Shown in pieces: positions 43,140-53,707 of a stretch of DNA of 64,000 bases (within the stretch, counting starts at the first letter, position 1; the number at the start of each line of letters is the position of its first letter). The notes under the pieces were generated by a model that worked only from the letters and a program-made list of their open reading frames with translations, had not been told where the DNA came from and ran no database searches. The stretch comes from Eutreptiella sp. 'Long Island Sound 2002' (taxonomy: Eukaryota; Euglenozoa; Euglenophyceae; Eutreptiales; Eutreptiaceae). Where the stretch lies: NCBI GenBank assembly GCA_964036045.1, contig OZ038389.1, positions 64,770,453 through 64,834,452 of the forward strand, given 5' to 3'. The position numbers and the translations under genes are program-made.

Positions 43140-44060
43140 CTCGCTGGCCGGTCTGTGTGTAGCAACATGAGAGATTCTACCGCGGGACCCTCACGTAACC
43201 GCACCACCCGGGCACCATGCAGAGCGGACACCGGTGGCCCTGGCATGTGCATGGGACACATGCGGTTAGATGTGGCGTTGGATCATGGGATGACGGCTTC
43301 ACTCACACCCATGGTTGTTGAGAGAGGCTTACACACTGTCCAAACGTATTTGTACATTCACCCATAGGTAGTATTCACGTAGTACCGATTTCCATGCGGC
43401 ACCAAATGCATGAGACTTGAGACACGAGGCCGACTTGACATTGCACAAGGTATCATGGCCCCCCTTGCAGCGTGAATCTAGCTCCACTGGAACAGGAGCC
43501 ATGTGATTGTGTGCCTGTATGGGCGCAGGTAGGGACCGTAGTAGATGGGTTCAACCGATGCGGTGAGGCAGTGCAACACGCAAGCAGGTGCGTGCCATGA
43601 TTGGATGATGATTGTGCTTCAAGAGTTGTAGTGTGCAAACGTGTGGAAATGGCCAGGTGCAGAACAGTGACTGTATACTTGCATGTTGCTATATGGGCTA
43701 GGTCATGGAACGCCGATTCTGGGCCCACACTTGACCGTTTCGTCCACACGAAGGCCCAAGCCAATTTGTTCCATCTATATGGACTTCCCAACTAATGGTG
43801 GGGGTCCCGGGCTGTATCTCTCAGCATCTCAAATCGGCCCCCTAGAGGCCCCAATGGTGGGACTCAGCCGTTTTCAGGCTAACATGGGCTTGCCCCCATG
43901 AGAGGGGAGGGGTGAGGATGGAGATGCATGTGTCAACGGTGCACACCCAAGATAGGGTTGCGTCTAAGGTCTAGTTGGGCGTTCACACCAGAATAGGTTA
44001 GAATTGGGGCGTACTTGAGGGGGCGCGCTTAGGGGGCGCACTTAGCGCAGTGCGCGCGCA
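43140..44060. other. Intergenic, nothing recognised
   Basis: Short overlapping open frames occur (43155-43367, 43453-43791 minus, 43601-43795). I recognise no domains, tandem repeats or clear regulatory structure. Confidence 0.4.
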
Positions 44061-44073
44061 ATGCAACTATTTC

Positions 44074-44970
44074 GGCGTGTGGCCGTACTAGAGACCCATA
44101 CTTTGAGATACTAGGGGCATCATTGTTGCCCCTAGCGTACATTTTGACTTCTGATTGTGTCCCCTTTGTACCCTTCGTGAAGCGGTGGTTTGAATGGGGG
44201 ATTCGCGGAGGCGCGAATTTGACAACTTTTTGCCGTGTTTTGCGCCTAACTTGGTGCCATTGTGTACGTTTCCCGTGCTACTTTCGCCAAAACGGTGCTA
44301 CTATAAATGTGCGAATATTCGGTGCTCTTCGGTCGAACCCACTATGAATCCTCCCAAATTCACGTGGAATTCACACCGAATTCAAGCATGCAGGATGACA
44401 GGGATAGGCTGCAGGCCAAGGTGAACACCTTGGAGCGCGAGTCGTGGCGGTCCAAGGGCGGCAAGGGCCCCCGAGAAGGCAGGGGTCAGGCTGCCACTTC
44501 TGATTTCATCCCCCTCTGTTCATGGCTTTCCGCATTTTGCCTGCTGTCTTACATGGAGGGAAGGTAGCTTGCATTTGTCTTCAGCTACGCTAGTTCGGGT
44601 GACCTAAATTTAGGGGCGTTTGGAAGGGGTGGGCCTGGGGTCTCTTCGGGAGGAACCTAGTGTAAAAGTAGCACGTAGTGCAAGGGCTCCCCCTTAGCGC
44701 AGAGCGCGTAGTGCGGGCGTAGTGCAACTATTTTGGCGTCTAGCCGTACTGGAGACCCATACTTTGTGATACTAGGGGCATCATTGGGAATGCCATGCAC
44801 GCAGTGTGCACGCAGTGCGCACGCAGTGCGCACGCAGTGCGAAGTTTTGGATGTCGGCAAATACTCGAACCCTAGTTTTGGCCCCTTTTCACAAGTTTTT
44901 GGTTCCGTGCCAGGGTTTTTTTGGCTTCCCAAGCATTCAGGATGTGGCATATTTGAATTGTCAACCATTT
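44074..44970 (+). repeat. Dispersed R3 repeat complex with GCACGCAGT array
   Basis: A block with CCGTACTAGAGACCCATACT and GATACTAGGGGCATCATTG occurs at about 44083-44127 and again at 44742-44786. The second is followed by a tandem GCACGCAGTGC array (44797-44842) and then GAAGTTTTGGATGTCGGCAA and CCCTAGTTTTGGCCCC. The later parts recur at 57888-58080, 60028-60065 and partly at 45430-45560. One 55-bp minisatellite unit lies within it at about 44460-44515. Confidence 0.7.
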
Positions 44971-44974
44971 CCCC

Positions 44975-45385
44975 CTAGAAGAGGCCCATCGACAAAGTGT
45001 ACACAGTCAACACGGCCCGGATCTCGACGTCGTCATTGCCGACACTGCAGCGAGCCTCGTATCCGTAGAGGCGGTTCAATTCGCCCTGCAGAGTACTCTT
45101 CCCGACAGATAGTACGTGCACCAAAACCTTGGTCGACTTCAAGGTGATTCTCGAACCGAGATGCTCAAGATCATCGATCGGTATGGCCACGTCCACAACT
45201 GCAGAGAAGTCAACGTGGTCATCGTCGCTCGAAGGCTCTCGATCGCCGATACTCGATGGTGGCGAGTCGACACCAAGACCGGACAGTTCTTCTTCGACGA
45301 TGCTGTTGGTTATAACTACAACCAGAAGTATCGATGGTCACCTAGCCAACCCTATGGTATTGACACCTTTCAGTCTTCCCTCTAG
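44975..45385. other. Region open on both strands, unassigned
   Basis: The plus strand is open at 45116-45385 (EMLKIIDRYGHVHN, DTRWWRVDTKTGQFFFDDA). The minus strand is open from about 45350 to 44975 (DDDHVDFSAVVDVAIPIDDL, STLQGELNRLYGYEARCSV). The base composition is rich in TCGA words, unlike the neighbourhood. Either strand could be a decayed coding segment; I cannot decide and do not recognise a family. Confidence 0.3.
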
Positions 45386-45589
45386 TAAACAGGTGACATG
45401 TATTCTTGGGTGAGTATCCTAGCCTCTGCGTGCGCAATATGCACGCAGTGCGCACGCAGTGCAAACACTTAGCCATTGTTGCCCCTAGCGTAGGTTTGGA
45501 TGCTTCTTCCACATTGGGGGTATGGCATTTTTTGGCTTACCACCCACTTTCACCCATTTCCATCCCTTTTCACACTTTTTTGCTCATCT

Positions 45590-45722
45590 CCACCATGGCC
45601 TCCCACACTTTGGTGTGGCACCTTGACTTGGGGTGATGGACTCCCACACTTCGGTGTGGCACCTTGAGTTGGGGTGATGGACTAACACACTTCAGTGTGG
45701 CCCCTTGAGTTGGGGTGATGGG
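45590..45722 (+). repeat. 56-bp tandem repeat, about 2.5 units
   Basis: The units contain CTTTGGTGTGGCACCTTGA, then TTGGGGTGATGGACT. A single diverged unit occurs at about 36685-36740. Confidence 0.85.
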
Positions 45723-45799
45723 GGGAAGCATGGGAATTGAATAATGAGGTAGCGGTCCTGAAGTTACAGGGTGTTGCCAGCCTTGCTGAAGTTAAAGGG

Positions 45800-46265
45800 T
45801 GCAACCAGCTCTAATGAAGTGGAAGAAACTCTCCCAGACAGGAACACCGAAGAAATGGCTAAGGAAGGCTTCTACTTGGTGAAGTGAGTACTCCGCCGTT
45901 GCTACTATCAGGTTTGGTGCTTCCTTACCCTTTAGGAAGGGTATGGCATGGATGAGGCCACCTGGGAGTCCTGCTCAGCATTTCTTTTGCCCGATGGGCG
46001 TTTGAACTTTGTTGTGGTCGAATACGTGTCCGAGAACAGTAGAGGTAGTGAACAGAGGCAGTTCCCCAGGTAAAGCTGGAACACATGATAAATGTGGAAC
46101 CCTCGTTTGTACTATATGCCCTACTTCTTGACCCAGGCTGTTGCCTGAGAGCTCTCATTATACTCATCGAACTTGTTGAGCCTGAGAAAAAAAAAAAGAA
46201 TACGTGTCCGAGAACAACCTAGGTGAACTGTTGAGGCTAGCTAAGTTGCTTGCAGAGAAAGCCTA
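45800..46265 (+). pseudogene. Chromodomain remnant of a Ty3/gypsy-type element, split by an insertion
   Basis: On the plus strand, KEGFYLVK (ending about 45884) and EGYGMDEATWESCSAFLLPD (from 45936) resemble the two halves of a chromodomain (YLVKW-x-GY...TWE). Such a domain is often found at the C-terminus of chromoviral integrases. A 52-bp segment between them has a GTGAGT start and TTTAG end like an intron, but the phases do not match. After VVVEYVSEN a 159-bp insertion (46039-46197) interrupts the frame. Beyond it the frame resumes as LGELLRLAKLLAEKA and TAA at about 46264. No integrase or polymerase is nearby. Confidence 0.45.
46039..46197 (+). mobile_element. SINE-like retroposon with poly(A) tail and 19-bp target-site duplication
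   Basis: The sequence GAATACGTGTCCGAGAACA occurs at 46020-46038 and again at 46198-46216. Between them are 159 bp ending in eleven A residues (46187-46197). A perfect target-site duplication plus 3' poly(A) is the classic product of LINE-type reverse transcription. The insert has no long open frame and I see no clear tRNA A/B boxes. It could be a SINE or a short processed pseudogene of an unknown RNA. Confidence 0.8.
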
Positions 46266-46420
46266 AGGATTGGTGCTATTTGAGAGTCTCGCCGTAGAGA
46301 CTCAGTTCCTTCTCCTTTCATGTCTTTGACCTATGGTGGCTTGTGGCAAGCATTGGGCTCTATGTGTAGGGGCACATCCTCAGCCTACAGTGTTGAGTGT
46401 ACATAAGAAGGGAAAAGTGG

Positions 46421-46722
46421 CCTCGGTGGTTCCCGCTATTGCAATATTTGAACTGATTTGGTGCATGTATCACTGAAACTATCGTTTACCTCCGTGAACG
46501 GTGGTTTCTGCACCAGCGGAGTTTTCCACTGTGTGTGTATCATTGTCAGATTTTGTTTATTGTTTTTAAGGCTAGACAGCCCGGTGGCCCCACCCACCCG
46601 CCCCTTTCCTGTTTGTGTACCACACACTGGCTTCGACGAACTACTACCAGCCCTGTGGCCTAGGTGGTTCCTGCTAGTGCAATATTTGAACTGATTTGGT
46701 GCATGTATCACTGAAACCTAGT
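46421..46722 (+). repeat. Pair of 60-bp direct repeats
   Basis: GGTGGTTCC(C/T)GCTA(T/G)TGC followed by AATATTTGAACTGATTTGGT and GCATGTATCACTGAAAC occurs at about 46422-46483 and 46662-46722, 240 bp apart. They could be parts of LTRs of the element whose chromodomain remnant lies just upstream, or a local duplication. Confidence 0.7.
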
Positions 46723-49700
46723 CTAAAAGTAGCGCGCAGTGCGCGCACAGTGCAAGAACTCCTCCTGAGACAAGGGAGAGGCATCAAGGCCCCCAGCTCC
46801 CGATGACAGTCGCCCCCCTAGGGAGTACAGCACCCTGGTCAAAACAGCACAAGATTGTAGAAGTGGCTTTGATTCTGAGACTTTTCTCAAGTACCATGGT
46901 GAGTGAGCTTCGCCAACTCATCTGGGTTTGGACCAAAAATGAAAAAAGCAGCACACAGTGTTGTTGCTGCAACTTTTGGACTTTTGGGGTAAGGGCAAGG
47001 ACAAGGCTCGGCTAGGGGAGCAGTGGGGTCACTGGGCCCGGCGTGGGGTGCGGGGCATGGCCTTGGGCAGGGGGGCCAGACAGACTCCCCCACATCAAGG
47101 GTGCTGCTCCCCATGGGCATCACCAGGGGTGACCTTTAGGCCACCCCGTTAGCAGCACAGGGGAGGGAGAACCCCCCCCCCATGGAGGGGGGACGCAATC
47201 TCTAGGCCCAGGAGATGGGCACAGGAGGGCATCCCGTGAGCAAACCTGAGCCATTGGCGCAGGTCCTTCCCTCGTGCTGCGTACACTATGGGGGAGGCAT
47301 AGGGAGGTAGCATGCAGGTACAGCCCGCTGCTGCCTCCGCGCGGACCTTTGTATGCACAGTGTGCAGGACCTTGATAGTCTGACTTGTTCTGCAATCTTT
47401 GGAGCCATAGAAAATGGTGGGTCCATTTCTGGTTGTCCGTCAGGATCAAGTTGGTTTCTGTGATTTGGGGCTAGGATGGTATTTTGGGGATTTTGATCAC
47501 TGTGCTGTCACCCTTGCGTGTGTCTTGCCTGTTCTGCTCCTTGCTTTGCTTTGCGATCACTGCTTGTGTCTTCTAGCTGTGCGCATAAACAGGCTAGTGG
47601 CGGAATCAGCAGGAGGTGCTGGTTCCGTCATTTTCAGTGCTTTCACTGCTGTTCTTGCAAGGAAGGGGGGGTAGCAAACAGCCAATCTATTTGACAGTCT
47701 TTTGCAGAGATGCTGGACGGTTTTCGTGTGTCTTGGGCACCATAAGGCTCATGAAGCCGACATGTGTCAGTCCAGTGGAGTGTTGCAGTCCCCTCACACT
47801 TGTTTGTGTTTTCCTATGCGTCACTCATGTCCACACCTCTTGGTCAGTATTTGTAGGTCTGCGGTGGCTGAGCAGTGCAAAATCTGTATAATTCCAAATG
47901 ACGCTTTTGTTTGGTGTGAGCCCAACAGGTTGTTGGGAACACCTGATGGCAGCTGTTGAGTCTTTGACAGCATAACCAAAATACCTATTGACTCTGCACA
48001 TGTGGGGATGGGTAATAGGTGAAGGCGTCTGGGAATCCGCCGGAATTTCAGTGGGGGGGCGGTCCCTCGGCTCCACACCATGAGAGGCAGAACTAAGCTA
48101 GACGTTCCTTAACGAAATAATAGCTGGGCACCAATCAGTCAAGGGCGAAATTGTAACATGCGTGCTACTTGCCCATGGCCTGGTCTCCCATATGGAGCCC
48201 TACCATCTGCTTTGTCAGGGCCTCGAAATAGGCTTGCACGGGTAAGTAAGTGTATCAAAAGGCCAGGGAGGGGCTTCATCTGGGAACCGAGGGGTTGCCC
48301 CCCCCCCCCCCCCACCTTATCCGTGTCTCATAAGCTCAGAACCAGATTAAGCCGTGAGCAATGAAGGCCGTGTGCAGGCAGGCGCGGCTGGAGCAAAGTG
48401 GCGGGTCCACACCTGACCTCTTGACCCCCCCCTCCCCCAGCCCAACAGGTGTAGGCAACAGGTTGCTGACCGGGTTCTCAGGGAGGGGGCAGAGCTTACC
48501 CAAGCCAGCCTATGCAGCATTCGATAGCCCCATTGGGCGAACTCAAGGCAACATTCAGCACTGGTTTGGTATGAACATGAATGAAGAGCTGTGAACGTAT
48601 AGCCTGTGTTAGGGGCAATATCAGTAGCTAAGTATCCATTTCTTCATGGCCCAGCCCATCAGGTCTGCTGGAGAAAATACTTTTCTTGGCTTTGGACACG
48701 CATTGTTGACATTTCCTCCCTGAAAATTCACACCAGTGTGTACAGCTGGTAGTACCAACCAGCACACTTACTCAGCCTTTATGGCGAAGCCCCCAGCGGC
48801 TGATACACTCCAATCAGGTGCCCTGCGACCTGTTGGAGATCAGTCAGGGACCCATGAGGAAGAGTGTATTTGCTGCTATGGCTGGGAATCAGATTTGTTT
48901 TCTTCGCTGCGTGTCCGAGAGGTGGAGCAGGGTCGAGAAATGGGTTGTTTTGGCCTGTTTGTCCACAGCGGTGTTAGCCATGCAGCACAGATAAGAAGAC
49001 GGTGCAATGTGGGACTGGAAAAGGGCAAGGGAAGAATCTTCCCCACATTCTGCTTCCTATGGCAGACATGCGGTGCAGAATTTCAACACTGAAGATGTGG
49101 ATGTCGGTCTCGTCAGGTTTCCAGCAGTCTAAGTACCCACCTACACAATCAGATGTACACGCACACTTTCCATACAAATGCACACACAATCTGCTGTTTC
49201 TTGTTCAGCCTTTGATTCACCATCATTGTACTGTGGGATGCCTTCGGGCGTAGTAGTTCCCGGTGCCAGTCTAGATGCAGTCTCTCTGTGTCAGGTGTAG
49301 CCGTGCAATGTCTGCTACCATGTTCTTTTCCGTGGGGCAATCATAGCACTGTTCACCTCTCATGCTTGCTTGCTTGCTTGCGAGAACGCCCCTCGAGAGC
49401 CTTACTGGCAGCACGGCTGTGAGCCTGGCCCTGACGCTCCCTCCCTTGGAAAAGAGATATTCCTTTGAAACATGCAGACCATAAGCACACCACTGAATGC
49501 GCACGCCACAATGCTGTCCTCCCCAGGTATATTCCCATCGCGGTGGGCCGCATGTTGAGCATGGCCTCCAGTCTGCTCTACGTGCTACTTGTGCTTGTCA
49601 TTCCAATGTTCAGCAGCTGCCAACGTTCAGAATCTTTGTGATTATCCCAGATATAAACATCTGTGCCCTTGACCTGTTTGCATGACCCAATACGTGCACT

Positions 49701-52700
49701 GGGGCTCGCTGCCCTGTCTGTCCCTAGCCTAAGCTGTCATGCCTGTCACGCCTAAAACACCCATTGCCAGTTTCTTGCAGCAATCGAAGCAAAGCCGCCT
49801 TCTTGATTGTGCATGACACAACGTGGCATGAGTAGCACACCACCTGCCCTGAGCAAACTCACTCACACTGTGGGGTGAGTGGCGCATCATACTACATGTG
49901 CACATGTTTCCAGGGTTGTTCCAGGGCACTTTCCGCAGACGAATTCTCCACCCATTGGACCGCTGGTCCGCTGAGCATGTGAACAATCGAACACTTCGAA
50001 AGTCAGTCCCCCCCCAAAAAAAATGTAGCAATGGGTGTGATAGTGCATGCATGCACTGCGTGCACTTAGGCGTTTAGGCCTGCACAGGCTTTTCCATGGT
50101 GAGTTAGACGTGCTGCTCTTTGGCTCACACAGGCAGCTCCTCTGGGTACTGAGCCTGTGGTGCTGCACTGACGAGCAATGCAGCATCTGATGGTCATGAT
50201 GCACCTCTCCGTTTGAGCAATGCTCTATGGACGTACTCGGAGCATGCTAAACCAAGAGGAAGTCTACAAGAGGTGCAAACATGCCACACATGAGCCGAGC
50301 ACTGGCGCACACGTTGCAATTTATCGCAAGAGTCGCAAGTCACACAGAAGGAGACAGCGAGCGCTGCTCAATGCGGAAGTGTGCCGAAGATGGCAATGTT
50401 ATGCCACCCGTCGCTGAGCACAGGGAAACGGTGCACACGATGGATCTCTAGTGCCCTCCGCCTCCTTTGCCCATTTTTCAAAAATTCGGTCTTGTGGTAT
50501 CTCCTGAAGCCACTGTGCGTCTGGCAAAAGTTTGCTGTCAGGACCTCTTCAGGTGCAATTGTGCACAAAGCTGAAGTAAACTGTTCGGTGAAGCTCATCC
50601 CATTCACTTCACACTGCTTCGAGCAGCATCCAAGCCCTCAGGTTTGCACACAAATGGCCTTTTAGAGAACAAGAGTTTATGAACGAAAAACGGAACGAAA
50701 GGCATGGCATCCCTACCCAACAGACTTATTAGACTTATTGCCTGGCAAAGCCAATTTTTTTGCCCGGCCCACTAGTTGTTTCCTTGGAAATTTCTCTTCT
50801 GGCCCTTCAACTGTTGAGCTGGCGAGATGGCAGTTTCATTTCAAAGACTAAGAAATTTTCTCATTCTCAGAGACAGCCCTGATGTCATTTCGGGACAACT
50901 CATCTCCTGCCCATCTTGTTGCTACATCCTGTTGGTTGCCAACTTTTGCATTAGCGCGGCCACTCACAAGGAGGTTCAAAAAAGGCAATTGATGTTCAGT
51001 TTACTACCCCCGGATTGCTGAGTGTTTTTTTTTTCACACTACAGCGAACCAACATGCTACTGGGGGGCCTTGAACATGTACCCTCCCCGCCCCTTGCAAT
51101 CTATCCGCCCTAGCCTTTCCCCCAGGGGGTGGGGGAACTCACCTTGACCATTTTGATTTACAGAGGAACGGTGGTTTTGCAGGTTTGGTGATATTTTTTG
51201 TAGTTGTCCCAATCCCATTTGTGCAATGTGGTATTGTGGTGCAAATGCACTGATTGCATCCCAGGCAATGCATTTATCCATGTATCATGCAGATCACTCA
51301 GTTTTTTCTTTTTGCGATTTCAGCCATTACTGTTGATCATGCTGATACATTCCCAGCTGGTATGCCTGTTGAGCATGTTCAGTTTTCCAAGGTTAAAAAC
51401 TTTTTATCGCCAGACAACGTGGCACACAGAGCCTACTCCGCAATGAACCTAAGCACACATGGTTGCATGGCCTTTCATAGTCATTTGATGCATGCTATGC
51501 CGTGGTGTTGTGCAGGTCTTGTTGTGTGCCACGTGTTCCTTGCAAGTTCCCTGGGGTGGGCAAGGAGATCGTCAACTTTTTTCGTTTTTTTTTGCTATTT
51601 AGGCCATTTTATGCCATGTTCTGGCGCGCCACCAAGGCTTACTGATATACCAGTGCTTTAGAAAACACCATGACGCACCTGAGACACCTCAGCTATACGA
51701 CCAAGCCTCCAAAGGGAAGCGGGCGGTCCACGCCGTACTCACCTCAGAACAACAGGACGGACATGTCGTTGGTGTGTGCTGACTTGAGCCTATAACAGGA
51801 GGAGGTTGGTTGAGTACCTCCCAGAAAGACGCAGTGCACATGTCACCTCCGTGTATTTTTTTTTCTTACTACCTGTTTTGCTGTCTCGATGCGCAATGCG
51901 TTTTCGTGTTATATTGCTGCAACCTATGGTGCGGCTGCATCGCTGCTGCTCCATCGGCAAGAAGTTTGGCTACATTGCCAACTTATGGAAATGCATGCAT
52001 ACAGAGCATTGGCCACCTTATACAACGAAGAAACAAGACTGTTGCACCAACAAATGTTCTTCAAACGTAAGAGACCCAGGGAAGAGTGGACCCCACTTTG
52101 TTGGAAATTCCACTACAGCCACTCCCAACGAGTGGGAATTCCACTGACGCCAACACCGACAAGGAAGCCATGGGGGACCAGCCAGGAGCCGAATCCCGTA
52201 TGCTTACCTAGGCACTGCCGAAACTGTACTTACTTCGAACTTGCCCTTAAGGCCCTGGCACATTCACTTTGGCCCATTGATCAAAAAAAATTTTTTGGCC
52301 ATGTTCACTTGGGATTGCAAGGGAACCGTTGCACTAGCAGGCGCATCGCAAGGGGGAGGGGAGGTAGTCGCTGCCGCCCTTCACAGCAAGGCTCATGTTA
52401 CTGTATCCTCTCCGCGGTTGCATGCTGTTGCACCCACATATGTATCTATTAATTGTTGGCCTCCAAAACAGGCACTAACCAGAGTTTTCCTGATCCTTTG
52501 CTGATCATTGCCTCATTTTAGCCCCATTTGCAAAAAAACCCATCTCCGATCTTGTGGTGTTTGCTATATCTTCACTTGCAGCCACCACTCTGTTCTTGCT
52601 GAACTCTGTTCATGGCAGAACAATGCGCAAACTGACACAATGCACAAACATCCAGTCTCATGGCAAACAGAAGGATTTAGGACAAAATGCTTCATATCGC

Positions 52701-52744
52701 TGTCCGCTGCCACAGTCATTCGTGGGATCATGATAAAGGGGGAA
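46723..52744. other. Repeat-bearing intergenic region
   Basis: I find no convincing gene in this 6 kb. It contains R4 copy 3 (48345-48435), an R5 repeat (about 48738-48784, TACAGCTGGTAGTACCAACC type, also at 24688 and more diverged at 23463), and C-run tracts. The largest open frames (51254-51661, 51889-52452) lack recognised domains. The second ends about 300 bp before the Harbinger-like element and carries FKRKRPREEW, which could be a decayed transposon ORF. Confidence 0.4.
48345..48435 (+). repeat. R4 dispersed repeat, copy 3
   Basis: It is almost identical to the copy at 41688, including ATGAAGGCCGTGTGCAGGCA and CCACACCTGACCTCTTGACC. The sequence upstream (GGAACCGAGGGGTTGCCCCC) also resembles sequence upstream of copy 1 near 41090. 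Confidence 0.8.
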
Positions 52745-53707
52745 CGTTAGCGCGCCGGGCGCGCGCCGGGCATCTTTTCTGACCCGTGCCCTATCAGTGG
52801 ACTGTTGCTAGTGATATGTTGGGCAACATTATATGGATTTGTCCCTTAGCCCCCGGGACATCAGCAGATGTTTTGATTTGGGATGGGTATGGACCTTCTC
52901 GTACCCGAGGTGATTTCTGTGATTTCGAAGTTGGGGGCCATGATGGTGCTCATAAAGGCTGGATTCATGTCATTGTGCCTCTCATTGGAAGAAAGAATGG
53001 CACTTTGACAGCCCGCCAACAATGTTACAATGACGTGCACCCACGAGCGTCCACCGACGAGTACACGGCATATAAACACCAGGTGAAAAGGCTGTACCTT
53101 ACTGCAGTACGCGGCCCCGTGCCCCAACAGATGTCACGATGGAAGGCCAAAGCCCTACAGGGTTTGCACCAGCGAAAGTCCTGGTTTGATGGGTACACGG
53201 AAACCAAGGAACACTTTTTCAAGTCCGCAGCGTTCCACACCACAACAGCATACACCGCCAGGTGCTGGGATGACTGGCACCACTACATCAGGCACACACT
53301 CCAGGGTTGGTGGGAACGCAAACGAGAATGGTATGAAAGTCGGGTCGAGCAGATGAATATCCCTAAGGGCAGAAAACGCGGGAGACCCGACGACTGGAGG
53401 GCACAATGGGCAATTAAACGCCCACGTACATTAGGCACATGAAGGACACCATCCCACTGTAGATGATTGTACTGAATGTATTGACACCCACACTTGTGGG
53501 ACCAATGTTGTTTGTTAAGTACAATACAGATGACAGTTGGAGTTGCTGAATTCACAGATATTGCTTTATTATGCAACGTGCTTTGTAGGGAAGGTGTGCA
53601 GTGCAACGTGGTCTACTTGGGGGGCTTCTCCATGAGAGGGCAAATCTGGGGCTGAAGTCGGGATAGTTAATAGAAAAGTAGCGCACCGGGCGCGCGCCGG
53701 GCAAACA
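52745..53707 (+). mobile_element. Harbinger-like element with CG-rich ends
   Basis: CG-rich, near-palindromic termini (GCGCGCCGGGCGCGCGCCGG at about 52750 and GCACCGGGCGCGCGCCGGGC at about 53684) bound a 960-bp segment. Its right 250 bp are the reverse complement of the end of the element at 30 kb. A short C-terminal exon-like piece (CTECIDTHTCG, about 53469-53501) matches the Cys tail of that element. The internal transposase frame is chimeric; see the separate entry. Confidence 0.6.
52816..53442 (+). CDS. Chimeric open frame: Harbinger transposase N-part fused to an AT-hook-bearing segment
   Basis: This frame has 208 codons from ATG 52816. Residues 1 to about 74 match the Harbinger transposase copy at 30 kb (MLGNIIWICPLAPGTSADVL, GGHDGAHKG, LTARQQCYNDVH). 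After NDVH the expected helix with the catalytic Glu (IEHLFGRL) is absent. Instead about 134 residues of unrelated, Trp/Lys/Arg-rich sequence follow (QMSRWKAKALQGLHQRKSWF, WDDWHHYIRHTLQGWWERKR). They end with an AT-hook-like GRKRGRPDDW, a minor-groove DNA-binding motif. The first catalytic Asp codon lies just before this ATG, in the same frame with a GTG at 52786. Without the Glu it cannot be an active DDE enzyme. It could be a captured gene fragment, or a domesticated or non-autonomous DNA-binding product. Expression is unknown. Confidence 0.5.
   Translation: MLGNIIWICPLAPGTSADVLIWDGYGPSRTRGDFCDFEVGGHDGAHKGWIHVIVPLIGRKNGTLTARQQCYNDVHPRASTDEYTAYKHQVKRLYLTAVRGPVPQQMSRWKAKALQGLHQRKSWFDGYTETKEHFFKSAAFHTTTAYTARCWDDWHHYIRHTLQGWWERKREWYESRVEQMNIPKGRKRGRPDDWRAQWAIKRPRTLGT

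Larger units (their letters stand above)
40425..43140. other. Repeat-rich intergenic region
   Basis: I see no gene. It holds two R4 dispersed repeat copies (41262-41345 and 41688-41770), a GGAA/GGGA-rich patch (about 41170-41205), a CAC run (41625-41651), a C-run (41940-41956) and the GA microsatellite at 42265-42301. Open frames are short or driven by low complexity. Confidence 0.5.

Noticed and set aside
46039-46197. Insert examined as a tRNA, U-snRNA or 7SL-derived sequence.
   Set aside because: No A/B box pair, Sm site or recognisable snRNA segment could be found by eye.
46421-46722. Direct repeats considered as a complete LTR pair.
   Set aside because: They are only about 60 bp, 240 bp apart, and no TG...CA ends, primer-binding site or internal polymerase was seen.
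53155-53406. Minus-strand frames across the AT-hook segment.
   Set aside because: The plus frame is continuous with the transposase homology and carries the AT-hook. The minus frames are shadows.
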